From positions 2,604,001 to 2,668,000 of the forward strand of contig NZ_JAPEOR010000001.1 of assembly GCF_026341125.1 (NCBI RefSeq): a DNA stretch of 64,000 nucleotides. Reading direction: 5' to 3'. The translations under genes were made by a program, and so were the position numbers. Below, piece by piece: positions 26,888 through 34,425 of this stretch (the first letter of the stretch is position 1; the number at the start of each line of letters is the position of its first letter). Below the pieces are notes generated by a model. The model was not told where the DNA came from, made no database searches, and saw nothing but the letters and a program-made list of their open reading frames with translations. This stretch comes from Streptomyces sp. NBC_01142 (lineage in GTDB: Bacteria; Actinomycetota; Actinomycetes; Streptomycetales; Streptomycetaceae).

Positions 26888-27685
26888 ATGCTCACCACCC
26901 GTTTTGTCACAGGCTCTCCGAACTGGCTCGACCTCGGCACGCCCGACATCGAGGCAGCGAACACCTTCTACGGGGGCCTCTTCGGCTGGACCTTCCAGTC
27001 GGCCGGGCCCGAGGCCGGCGGCTACGGGATGTTCCAGCTCGACGGGAAGACCGTCGCGGGCGGCATGGCCGTCGCCCCGGAGCAGGGCGAACCCGGCTGG
27101 AACGTCTACTTCCAGATACCCGACGCCGATGCCACGGCCAAGGCCGTCGAGGAGACTGGCGGCTCCATCGTGTTCGAGCCGATGGACGTATTCGAACTGG
27201 GGCGTATGGCGATCTTCGCCGACCCTGCGGGCGTCGGCTTCGCGACCTGGCAGCCCGGCCGGATCAAAGGCCTGGACGCCGTCAACGACCCTGGCACGCT
27301 GGTCTGGGAGGAGCTCTACACCCCCGACCCGAATGCTGCCATCCGCTTCTACAGCGGTGTCTTCGGCTGGGAGACCGGCACCATGCCGCTGCCCGACGGC
27401 AGCGGGTCGTACACGATGGTCAGCCCCGCCGGAGCGGGCCCGGACGGCATGTTCGGCGGCATCGTGCCGCTCAGCGCCGACCCGGCAGAGGCGGCGGAAG
27501 GGCCGTACTGGCTGCCGTACTTCGAGGTCGCCGACTGCGACGCCGCGGTCGCCAGGGCGACAGAGCTCGGAGGCAAGGTCAGGATGGCCCCGGTCGATCT
27601 GGAGGGCGTGGGGCGTTTCGCCAAGCTCGCCGATTCCGCGGGCGCGCGGTTCGCGGTGATGCAGAGCGCGCAGCCGGAGAGTTGA
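26888..27685 (+). CDS. Two-domain VOC family protein
   Basis: A 265-residue protein with two vicinal-oxygen-chelate (glyoxalase-like) modules. The first (about 8-125) opens NWLDLGTPDIEAANTFYGGLFGWTF, the second (about 138-258) opens WEELYTPDPNAAIRFYSGVFGWE. Each has the characteristic FYxGxFGW helix and ends in a strand of the FADPAGVGFATWQ or LADSAGARFAVMQ type. This layout is common in actinobacterial proteins annotated as hydrolase or antigen Cfp30B-like. The bound metal and substrate are not predictable. It seems monocistronic. Confidence 0.88.
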   Translation: MLTTRFVTGSPNWLDLGTPDIEAANTFYGGLFGWTFQSAGPEAGGYGMFQLDGKTVAGGMAVAPEQGEPGWNVYFQIPDADATAKAVEETGGSIVFEPMDVFELGRMAIFADPAGVGFATWQPGRIKGLDAVNDPGTLVWEELYTPDPNAAIRFYSGVFGWETGTMPLPDGSGSYTMVSPAGAGPDGMFGGIVPLSADPAEAAEGPYWLPYFEVADCDAAVARATELGGKVRMAPVDLEGVGRFAKLADSAGARFAVMQSAQPES

Positions 27686-27799
27686 CGCCCGGATCTTCGC
27701 CATCGGGGTTGGCTTGCCCGCCGGTAGCCCGCCGGTACCGGTGGGGCCGTTGATGCTTCATTGACCCGGCGTTTATCGGCGTTCGGCACCGTGTTCAGC

Positions 27800-28045
27800 A
27801 TGCCGATCAACGCCACTACTGACAAAGAACTCTCCTGGCAGGAGACCGCACTGTGCGCCCAGGCCGGGCCCGAATTCTTCTTCCCGGCCCCTGGCACGTC
27901 CACCCGTGAGGCCAAGCAGCTGTGCGGGGCGTGCGAGGGCCGGGTGGAGTGCCTGGCGTACGCGCTGGACAACGACGAGAGATTCGGGGTGTGGGGCGGG
28001 CTTTCCGAGAAGGAGCGGCACCTCCTCAAGCGCGGTCAGGGCTGA
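27800..28045 (+). CDS. WhiB family Fe-S transcriptional regulator
   Basis: An 81-residue WhiB-like protein. Four Cys in the pattern C-X22-C-X2-C-X5-C (Cys19, 42, 45, 51) ligate a [4Fe-4S] cluster. The GVWGG turn and a basic C-terminal stretch (KERHLLKRGQG) are the hallmarks of the family, which acts through the sigma-70 region 4. ATG 27800 is chosen because it gives the usual short N-terminus; an upstream in-frame ATG is at 27761. Upstream there is an exact 11-bp tandem duplication (GCCCGCCGGTA, about 27717-27738). The 3' end meets a beta-lactamase remnant on the other strand. Confidence 0.92.
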   Translation: MPINATTDKELSWQETALCAQAGPEFFFPAPGTSTREAKQLCGACEGRVECLAYALDNDERFGVWGGLSEKERHLLKRGQG

Positions 28046-28263
28046 ACGCGTCGCCCGCCACGGCCCGCAGGCCGCCCCGGCACGCCGGCCGAGTGGGTAA
28101 GCAGGTGCCCTACGGTGACGGCGCCACTTCCCCGCGCGGCGAACTCGGGCCACAGCTCGGCCACCGGAGTGTCGTACCCGAAGGCCTCCCGCTCGGCGAC
28201 AGCAACTTGGAGGGGACGGAAGTCGAAAGCCCGTCGGTCACCCTTTTCCGCCCGGTACCGTCT
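28036..28263 (-). pseudogene. Serine beta-lactamase/esterase family fragment
   Basis: About 75 residues remain of a class C beta-lactamase-type hydrolase. The recognisable part is YDTPVAELWPEFAARGSGAV followed by TVGHLLTHSAGVPG, the stretch that in full-length relatives lies after the SxxK serine. The N-terminal region with the SxxK motif and the whole C-terminal half with YxN are missing. It overlaps the end of the WhiB gene by 10 bp on the opposite strand and has no start or ribosome site of its own. Confidence 0.6.
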
Positions 28264-28309
28264 CACGTGCAGTCAGGCTGACCGGGACGGCTGAACGAGG
28301 GGAACCGAG

Positions 28310-29899
28310 TTGAGCGCGAGCAGGTACGACTACATCGTGGTCGGGGCGGGGTCCGCGGGCTGTGTACTCGCGGCGCGTCTCTCCGAGGACCCGGCGGTGC
28401 GGGTGGCGCTCGTCGAGTCGGGTGGCCGTGACCGCAAGCAGGAATTCCGGGTACCCGCCGCGTTCCCGAAACTCTTCAAGACGTCGTACGACTGGAACTT
28501 CACCACCACGGCGCAGCCCGAACTCGGCGGCCGTGAACTGTACTGGCCGCGCGGTCACACGCTTGGGGGCTGCTCCTCGCTGAACGCGATGATGTGGGTC
28601 CGTGGGCATCGCGACGACTACGACGCGTGGGGCGAGGTGGCGGGGGCGGAGTGGTCGTACGACGCGCTCGAACCGTACTTCCGCCGCGCGGAACGCTGGA
28701 CCGGCCCGGTGGCGGCCGGATCCTCCGTGTACGGCGCCGACGGTCCGTTGCACATCTCCCCACCGCGGGATCCGAACCCCCTCACGGAGGCGTTCCTTCG
28801 GGCCTGCCGGGAGGATGGTCTGCCGGATCTGCCCGAGCTGAACGGGCCCGACCACAGCGGTTGCGCGCTCACCCCGCTGAACCAGCGGGGCGGCCGTCGC
28901 TGGAGCGCGGCCGACGGCTATCTGCGACCGGCCGCGCGCCGCGCCAACCTCGACGTACTGACCAACACCCGAGTGTGCAGGCTGGAGTTCGAGGGCAGCC
29001 GGGTGGTGGGCGTCGTCGCCGACGGCGTGCCCGGAGTGCTGCGCGCCGACCGCGAGGTGATCCTCAGCGCGGGCGCGATCGGATCCCCACACCTGCTGAT
29101 GCTGTCGGGCATCGGCGACCCGGACCACCTGAAGGAGGTCGGCATCCCGCTGCGCGCCGCGTCTCCCGAGGTGGGCTGCGGCCTCAAGGACCACCTGTCC
29201 TTCGCGGTGACGAGCCACTGCCCGACCCCGGTCACCCTGACCGGCGCGGACACGCTGGCAAACGTGGGGCGCTTCCTGCTGACGCGGCGGGGGCCGCTGA
29301 CCTCGAATCTCGCGGAGGCGGTGGCGTTCGTACGGAGCAGTCCGGAACTGGCGGCTCCCGACCTGGAGTTGATCTTCGCCCCGGCCCCGTTCATCGACCA
29401 CGGCCTGACCGCCCCTACGGAGCACGGCATCACCATCGGTGTGGTGCTGCTCCAGCCCGAGAGCACGGGCCACATCACGCTCACGTCCCCCGACCCGCTG
29501 GTCGCGCCCCGCATCGCCCCGCGCTACTTGACGGCACCCCCGGACCTCACCCGCCTGCTGGCGGGCATCCGCCGCGCGGAGTCCCTGCTGGGATCCGCGG
29601 CACTGACCCCGTACGCCTCGAAGCCGATGCCCCCGTATCCGGGCCGGGTGGACGACGAGACCCTGACCGAGTCGATCAGGTCCTCGGCACAGACCCTCTA
29701 CCACCCGGTCGGTACATGCCGAATGGGAAGCGACGAGGGATCGGTGACGGATCCGCGGCTGCGGGTGCGGGGGGTGCAGGGGCTGCGGGTGGTGGATGCG
29801 TCGGTGATGCCGGGGATCACGCGGGGGCATACGCATGCGCCGGTGGTGGCTATTGCGGAGAGGGCGGTGGAGATGGTGGGGGAGGACGCGCCGGGGTGA
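28310..29899 (+). CDS. GMC family FAD-dependent oxidoreductase
   Basis: A 529-residue flavoenzyme of the glucose-methanol-choline oxidoreductase family, close to choline dehydrogenase types. FAD-binding GAGSAGCVLAARL is at residues about 12-24, the GMC signature 1 WPRGHTLGGCSSLNAMMWVRG is at about 83-103, and signature 2 is GAIGSPHLLMLSGIG. The C-terminal active-site region has YHPVGTCRMG, with the catalytic His, and a second His near PGITRGHTHAP. TTG start behind GAGGGGA. It oxidises an alcohol substrate that cannot be identified. It converges with the type VII-associated gene with a 12-bp gap. Confidence 0.9.
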   Translation: MSASRYDYIVVGAGSAGCVLAARLSEDPAVRVALVESGGRDRKQEFRVPAAFPKLFKTSYDWNFTTTAQPELGGRELYWPRGHTLGGCSSLNAMMWVRGHRDDYDAWGEVAGAEWSYDALEPYFRRAERWTGPVAAGSSVYGADGPLHISPPRDPNPLTEAFLRACREDGLPDLPELNGPDHSGCALTPLNQRGGRRWSAADGYLRPAARRANLDVLTNTRVCRLEFEGSRVVGVVADGVPGVLRADREVILSAGAIGSPHLLMLSGIGDPDHLKEVGIPLRAASPEVGCGLKDHLSFAVTSHCPTPVTLTGADTLANVGRFLLTRRGPLTSNLAEAVAFVRSSPELAAPDLELIFAPAPFIDHGLTAPTEHGITIGVVLLQPESTGHITLTSPDPLVAPRIAPRYLTAPPDLTRLLAGIRRAESLLGSAALTPYASKPMPPYPGRVDDETLTESIRSSAQTLYHPVGTCRMGSDEGSVTDPRLRVRGVQGLRVVDASVMPGITRGHTHAPVVAIAERAVEMVGEDAPG

Positions 29900-29911
29900 G
29901 GGCGGACAGCC

Positions 29912-30457
29912 CTATGTGGTGTGGACTCTGCCGTCCTTGACGAGGTCGGCGAGCTCCGCACGCGCGTCGTCGGCGGGGGTGCCGTCAGGAACGGCTTCAC
30001 CCATGGCCTCGGGCACGACGCGAACCGGAAAGTGCCCACCGACGGGGGACACGACGCCGCCGTAACGGGGGTCGCCGGCGAACCAGATCATGTCCGGCTG
30101 CGGATTCTGCTTCTGTGCGAGGTGCACTGAGAACGGGGTGAACCGCAGGACAGGGGTGTGTTCCTCAGTGAACTTGATCATGATGACCTTCGGGCTGTCC
30201 AGCGAGCGGCGCGGATACTCGCACGAGTACGCCTGCCACGGATAGGCCTTGAGAATTCGAGCGACTCTTCGTGTGCGGCGAAGGGCAAGGAAAGCGACGG
30301 TTAGGGCCAAGGGATAGAAGAGAAGACTGAAGAGGACAGAGCCGATGATGTCAGAAGGAGGATACGTCACCCCCAAGTAGACAAGCGCAGCGCCGAGAAA
30401 CAGCACTCCGATCAGCCAGATTCGGCGCTTGATCACGAGTCGCCTATGGCCAGTCAT
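29912..30457 (-). CDS. Membrane protein at the end of a T7SS-like operon
   Basis: A 181-residue protein with a basic N-terminus and two adjacent hydrophobic segments (about 10-30 and 36-56, IWLIGVLFLGAALVYLGVT and IGSVLFSLLFYPLALTVAFLAL). A cytosolic domain of about 120 residues follows, with a conserved-looking MIWFAGDPRYGGVVSPVGG stretch. No catalytic motif is seen. ATG 30457 is preferred, since a longer frame would overlap the upstream gene. It is the last of four genes transcribed leftward from the WXG100-like gene at 32750. Function unknown. Confidence 0.65.
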   Translation of the reverse strand: MTGHRRLVIKRRIWLIGVLFLGAALVYLGVTYPPSDIIGSVLFSLLFYPLALTVAFLALRRTRRVARILKAYPWQAYSCEYPRRSLDSPKVIMIKFTEEHTPVLRFTPFSVHLAQKQNPQPDMIWFAGDPRYGGVVSPVGGHFPVRVVPEAMGEAVPDGTPADDARAELADLVKDGRVHTT

Positions 30458-30510
30458 TGTGGGTGGGTGATCGAATGCTGCCTTAACGAGAGGCAGTGCA
30501 GTCGGTGGCG

Positions 30511-31197
30511 TCACGAGAGCAAGTCCAGAATGCGGGAGGGCGGTTGGGGAAGCGAGATTGGCGAGGCAGGCGAAGTGAACACCAGCGTCTGAGCGATGCA
30601 TTCGAGGATGTCGGTGTACGACTCGGCATGACGGGTGGCGGCGCTGGCGAGATCTGCCACGGCGACGTGTGAACCGGTAGGGAACGGCACGGTGAGGCGG
30701 GCCTGGAAGATTTCACATGGCGCCGCGTCGACGCCGGCGCGCTCGAGCAGGCTGAGTGGTGGGGGTGATAGGCGTCCGGCCACCAGCGCGGCGGGCAGAC
30801 CCATGGGAAGTTCGAGGAGCTTGCAGGTGTTGGCACTCCAGAGGGGGGAGCTGGCGAGGGCGAGAGCGCTCTGTGCGACCGCCAGCCCTGCTGTCCGTGA
30901 CGCGCTGTGTGTCACGGACAGGGAAAACAACGAAATGGAAGCGCCGTCCTTCCCGTCGGGATGGACCCCGATCGAGGTATGGACGCTCCCGCCTTCGCGG
31001 ATGGCACTGAGTAACCCCAGCAAGGTGCGCATGTCGTCAAGAGATGAGTCAACTGCTGGGTCGCTTTCCAGGATCGGCGGCAGGACGGCCGAGACCGCCT
31101 GATTCAGATCGTCCGAACTGATCGCATCGAGGTCGTGGTAGCCCGGCGGTAACCGAAACCACATTGGGGGTGCAGGAGAGACTGATTTACTGAGCAT
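30511..31197 (-). CDS. Hypothetical protein in T7SS-like operon
   Basis: A 228-residue soluble protein without a signal peptide. It begins MLSKSVSPAPPMWFRLPPGYHDLD and has alternating helical and strand-like segments (for example DDMRTLLGLLSAIREGGSV and HVAVADLASAATRHAESYTDILECI). ATG 31197 sits 23 bp after the preceding stop with AAGGCGG as ribosome site. Genes of this kind often follow WXG100-type secreted proteins in Streptomyces and may be chaperone-like or immunity factors, but no family was recognised. Confidence 0.65.
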   Translation of the reverse strand: MLSKSVSPAPPMWFRLPPGYHDLDAISSDDLNQAVSAVLPPILESDPAVDSSLDDMRTLLGLLSAIREGGSVHTSIGVHPDGKDGASISLFSLSVTHSASRTAGLAVAQSALALASSPLWSANTCKLLELPMGLPAALVAGRLSPPPLSLLERAGVDAAPCEIFQARLTVPFPTGSHVAVADLASAATRHAESYTDILECIAQTLVFTSPASPISLPQPPSRILDLLS

Positions 31198-31219
31198 GGG
31201 AACCGCCTTATGGTCGTGA

Positions 31220-32455
31220 CTACCTTGAGAGGGATGCCCACGCGTGGGCGGCCTTGGCGGCAGCGCTGGGGCCATCATCGAGGACCGCGCGTGTACCATC
31301 GACTGCCGTTGCTGTGTGAGAGACAGCTTCATTGTCGTCGTGCGAGGTGTAGTGGCTGCCGGCAGTCGCCGCTCCGGCCCCCGAAAAGGTGTACTTCACG
31401 CCTTCCTTTACCAAATGCGGTGTGCCCCGCAGCGCCCATTCGGTAAGTGGGTTCTCCACCTGACGCATCCCATCCATTGTTGTTTTCGCCCCGCGCGCAA
31501 ACCCTTCTGAACCGACACGCATTGCGGCGAGACCTCCAGAATCCACGACGGCTGTAGCCGCATGAGTGGCTGCCGAAGCAGACTTCGCCCCGTGGGCGAT
31601 TGCCGCCACGCCGGGCACGGACCCAAGTGTGTCACCCGTAACCGTTACGGCGCTGTCCCAGAAGTCGGCATCGAACTCACCTTTTGTGAAACCGTCTTTC
31701 AGCGACTTCTGAACTTTTGAATCCGTCAGATGGTGAGCGAGAGCACCCATGCTGGCGCCGGCTGCTACGAACAACAGCACCAAGCCGACAGCCGGGAAGA
31801 ACGGTCCGAGGATCAGGGCTGCGAATCCGACAGCGGCGGACACGTCGGACAAGAAGTCACCCAGGTCCTCGTCCAGCCATTTCAGCGCCTTGTCCAAGGC
31901 CCCCGGTTCCTGCGGCGCAAGTTTGTCCGTTGCCTCGTTCAGGGCCCTCGCGATTCGCCCCGCCTCCATCCGGTGCGTCTCCTCCAGCTCCCGGGCCAGT
32001 TTCCGTACCGACTCCAGCGCCTCCCTCGCCTTCGTCACCGCGTCCGCCGCTGCCGTCAGTTCCGACTCCGTCAGCTCCGGTGCGGTGCGGGTCTTCTCGT
32101 GGTGGGCTTCAGCCCTTGTGACGGCTGCCTGGTCGAGTTCGGCTCGCGCGTCGTACCTCTTTGCCGTCGCCTGGTAGCCCACCAGATCGTCGTGCCACGT
32201 CTGCAGTTGCGACGCCGCCTTCGACACCGACCGGTGCGCGTTCTTCAAGTACCGCGGCAGGTCACCGTCCAGCGCCCCGCGAAACGCATCCGCCGCCTCG
32301 CCCTGCCAGTACGCGCTCTCGCCCAGCAGCTGATTGACCAGTCGGTGCGCGGTGCCCAGTGCCGTCGCCGACGTGCTGAGCTTCCTCTGGAGTGCGGAGA
32401 TCGCCGACGGGCTCCCCGGTACCGGGTTCCAGCCCAGATACGGGTACTCAGGCAC
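31220..32455 (-). CDS. Putative T7SS-secreted protein (WXG/LXG-like)
   Basis: A 411-residue protein. The N-terminal 200 residues are long alpha-helices with a WXG-type turn (YWQGEAADAFRGAL, about residues 48-61) and many Glu/Lys/Ala heptads (coiled coil), as in ESX substrates. Two hydrophobic stretches around 205-240 (VGFAALILGPFFPAVGLVLLFVAAGASMGAL) could insert in a membrane. The C-terminal 130 residues are Ala/Gly/His-rich with no recognised toxin domain. The start overlaps the upstream WXG100-like gene by 8 bp, so the two are probably co-exported partners. The annotation as a T7SS substrate is inferred from this architecture. Confidence 0.75.
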   Translation of the reverse strand: MPEYPYLGWNPVPGSPSAISALQRKLSTSATALGTAHRLVNQLLGESAYWQGEAADAFRGALDGDLPRYLKNAHRSVSKAASQLQTWHDDLVGYQATAKRYDARAELDQAAVTRAEAHHEKTRTAPELTESELTAAADAVTKAREALESVRKLARELEETHRMEAGRIARALNEATDKLAPQEPGALDKALKWLDEDLGDFLSDVSAAVGFAALILGPFFPAVGLVLLFVAAGASMGALAHHLTDSKVQKSLKDGFTKGEFDADFWDSAVTVTGDTLGSVPGVAAIAHGAKSASAATHAATAVVDSGGLAAMRVGSEGFARGAKTTMDGMRQVENPLTEWALRGTPHLVKEGVKYTFSGAGAATAGSHYTSHDDNEAVSHTATAVDGTRAVLDDGPSAAAKAAHAWASLSR

Positions 32456-32750
32456 GCGCCTCCACCGCCTTGAACGCCGACTCGATCGCCTTGTTGACCT
32501 GGACGTAGCCCTCGTGGCTCAGCTTCACTCCGTCGTGCACCGTCTTGATCCGGGTGCCGAGCTGTTCCGCCCCGTACCTCCACCGTTCCTGGAAGCCGTC
32601 GCACGCTTCGTCGAGTTCCTTTGTGCCCAGCTGGCCGGCCCGTACATGCTCCAGCGCCCGTCTCGCCTCGTGGAGCGAAGTCAGCGAGCTTCCCAGCGCA
32701 CGGGAGAAACGGCCCAACTGGTGGGCGTCCACCTGGAGATCACGATCCAT
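32448..32750 (-). CDS. WXG100-like small helical protein
   Basis: A 100-residue all-helical protein, the size of ESAT-6-family proteins, with a helix-turn-helix break at ERWRYG (the position of the WXG turn) and a helix ending in a Lys/Ala/Glu-rich C-terminus. ATG 32750 is chosen; a longer frame upstream reads through the tRNA-like genes and is rejected. It is the first gene of the leftward operon and overlaps the next start by 8 bp. It lies 120 bp from, and divergent to, the first tRNA-like gene. Confidence 0.72.
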   Translation of the reverse strand: MDRDLQVDAHQLGRFSRALGSSLTSLHEARRALEHVRAGQLGTKELDEACDGFQERWRYGAEQLGTRIKTVHDGVKLSHEGYVQVNKAIESAFKAVEARA

Positions 32751-32838
32751 GGCCGACCACCTTGGCAGATCATCGACCGAACTGGATAAATGCCGTACCT
32801 CGGACGGGTGGCAGGGGTGCGGGGTGCTGACGTCGCGG

Positions 32839-32868
32839 ACCGGGTGGGCGGCTAAGATCCCCGGCAAT
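32839..32868 (+). promoter_or_regulatory. Promoter-like block before tRNA-like gene 1
   Basis: TAAGAT (32853-32858) followed by CCCCGGCAATG lies directly before the tRNA-like gene. A closely similar block, TAGGAT then CTCCGGCAAGG, sits at the same distance before the third tRNA-like gene 6.2 kb away. This suggests a shared -10 element and start site. A -35 element is weak: CTGACG is 20 bp upstream. Confidence 0.45.
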
Positions 32869-32870
32869 GC

Positions 32871-32942
32871 CCGGATGTAGCGCAGAGGCAGGCGCACCGC
32901 CTTGCCAGGGCGGCCACGCCGGTTCGAATCCGGCCGTCCGGG
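32871..32942 (+). tRNA. Atypical tRNA, anticodon GCC (Gly-like)
   Basis: A full cloverleaf can be drawn: acceptor CCGGATG/CGTCCGG (one U-G pair), U8-A9, D stem GCGC/GCGC with loop AGAGGCAG, anticodon stem CCGCC/GGCGG with loop TTGCCAG (anticodon GCC), a 4-nt variable loop and T arm GCCGG-TTCGAAT-CCGGC. U33 and the T-loop are canonical, the D loop has one extra G. Two more pairs (GC/GC, 32869-32870 with 32942-32943) would make a 9-bp acceptor stem. It does not look like a standard Streptomyces tRNA-Gly(GCC), and its body is shared with the next two tRNA-like genes, so the amino-acid identity is uncertain. Confidence 0.7.
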
Positions 32943-32955
32943 CAGGCATCGGCAT

Positions 32956-33028
32956 GGTCCCGTAGCGCAGAGGCAGGCGCACCGTCCCGACACGGACGAA
33001 TACGCCGGTTCGAATCCGGCCGGGACCA
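32956..33028 (+). tRNA. tRNA-like gene 2, anticodon undetermined
   Basis: The acceptor GGTCCCG/CGGGACC is a perfect 7-bp stem. The D arm (22 nt) and T arm (21 nt) are identical to those of the tRNA-like gene 14 bp upstream. The anticodon arm is deviant: the best stem is CGTCC/GGACG with a 6-nt loop CGACAC and no U33. A forced 7-nt loop gives GAC (Val) but with two mismatched stem pairs. It is either a degenerate tRNA or an RNA that uses a tRNA body for something other than decoding. It ends 29 bp before the SDR-protein start codon and is probably co-transcribed with it. Confidence 0.6.
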
Positions 33029-33057
33029 CTGCACGGGACGACGGGGGCGGGACAGGG

Positions 33058-34425
33058 ATGGAGCGTGTCAGCGACGAGGAGCTCGCGGCATTCGACCGTA
33101 CGGTGAAGAAGCTGCGCGCGATGCCCGTCGACGATCCGATACGTCTGCGCGCCGAGCAGGTCGCTTCCTCATTCGCCCGGGACGGGCGGATGGCGAGGCG
33201 GAAGGTGCGCAAAGGCGCGCAGGCCGAGGCCGACGCGGCGGTCATGGCCGCCACGGCCACCGGGGCGATCACCCGGCGCGAGGACGCCCCACTGGGGCCC
33301 GCGGTGCCCGCGGACGCCGCTGAGGTCTCCGATACCGCCGGGACCGCCGGGGTCTTCTCCCGCCCGCGGCGCTGCTACGTCTGCAAGTCGTTCTATCGAC
33401 AGGCCGATTCCTTCTACCACCTGCTCTGTCCCGAGTGCGCCGCCGACAACACCGCACGGCGCACGATGAGCACCGACCTCTCCGGCCGCCGCGCGCTGCT
33501 CACCGGCGGCCGGGTGAAGATCGGCTTCCAGTTGGCGCTGATGATGCTCCGCGACGGCGCGGAGCTCCTGGTCACCAGCCGCTTCCCGCACGACACCCTG
33601 AACCGGTTCCGAGCGGCACCCGGCAGTGCGAAATGGCTCGACCGGCTCACCGTCATCGCCATTGATCTGCGCGACCCCCGGCAGGTACTGGGGCTGTGCG
33701 AGCGGCTGCGCGAGGAAGGCGAGCCGTTGGACATCCTCGTCAACAACGCCGCCCAGACGGTCCGCCGCCCGCCGGAGTCGTACGCGCTGCTGGCCGCCGG
33801 AGAGCGGGCAACGCTCCCTGGCGGAGTGCTGCGCGCGCCCGGCTACGAGCCGATGCGGGCCCTGGAGCGATCCGCAGCCGGCGGCGCCCTCGCGCTCGTA
33901 CTGCCCGAGGCCGATGAAGCAGGGCTGCTGCCCGACACCGCGCCAACCAACTCCTGGTCGGCCCGAATCGGCGAGCTGGATCCGGCCGAGCTGCTGGAGA
34001 CCCAGCTCGTCAACGCACTGGCCCCCACCCTCCTGGTCGACCGGCTGCTGCCGCTGCTGCTCGCCTCGCCCCGCCCGAGCCGCTACATCGTGAACGTGAC
34101 GGCGGTGGAGGGCAGGTTCGCGGTACGGCACAAGATGGCAGGGCACCCGCACACCAATATGGCAAAGGCCGCACTCAATATGCTCACCCGCACCAGCGGG
34201 CCCGAACTCGTGGCGCAGGGCGTGCACATGTGCAGCGTCGACACCGGCTGGATCACCGACGAGAATCCCGTGCCGAAGAAGTCACGGATCGCCGCCGCGG
34301 GCTTCCGCACCCCGCTGGACATCGTGGACGGCGCGGCGCGGGTGTACGACCCGATCGTGCGGGGAGAGGCGGGCGCGCCCGTGGCCGGCGTCTTCCTCAA
34401 GGACTACCGGGAAGCGGAGTGGTGA
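33058..34425 (+). CDS. Zinc-ribbon SDR-fold protein lacking catalytic Tyr
   Basis: A 455-residue two-part protein. The N-terminal 100 residues are charged and helical, then CYVCK...CPEC (Cys106, 109, 124, 127) forms a zinc ribbon. From residue about 140 there is a short-chain-dehydrogenase fold: LTGGRVKIGF replaces the usual TGxxxGIG loop, DILVNNAAQ marks strand 4, and a 65-residue insertion follows. At the active site, where YxxxK is expected, the sequence is TNMAK (366-370): Lys370 remains but Tyr is Thr. The catalytic Ser position is also not evident. A nucleotide-sensing or RNA-binding role is more likely than a dehydrogenase. First protein gene after two tRNA-like genes. Confidence 0.85.
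   Translation: MERVSDEELAAFDRTVKKLRAMPVDDPIRLRAEQVASSFARDGRMARRKVRKGAQAEADAAVMAATATGAITRREDAPLGPAVPADAAEVSDTAGTAGVFSRPRRCYVCKSFYRQADSFYHLLCPECAADNTARRTMSTDLSGRRALLTGGRVKIGFQLALMMLRDGAELLVTSRFPHDTLNRFRAAPGSAKWLDRLTVIAIDLRDPRQVLGLCERLREEGEPLDILVNNAAQTVRRPPESYALLAAGERATLPGGVLRAPGYEPMRALERSAAGGALALVLPEADEAGLLPDTAPTNSWSARIGELDPAELLETQLVNALAPTLLVDRLLPLLLASPRPSRYIVNVTAVEGRFAVRHKMAGHPHTNMAKAALNMLTRTSGPELVAQGVHMCSVDTGWITDENPVPKKSRIAAAGFRTPLDIVDGAARVYDPIVRGEAGAPVAGVFLKDYREAEW

Noticed and set aside
32871..32942. Treating the tRNA-like gene as an ordinary housekeeping tRNA-Gly
   Set aside because: Its body is shared with two other tRNA-like genes of different anticodons, and it does not resemble the usual Streptomyces tRNA-Gly(GCC) as I recall it. 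A Gly identity is kept only as a possibility.
32900..33057. Protein-coding extensions through the tRNA-like genes on both strands
   Set aside because: The WXG100-like and SDR proteins have better starts outside the RNA genes. The extensions translate cloverleaf sequence.
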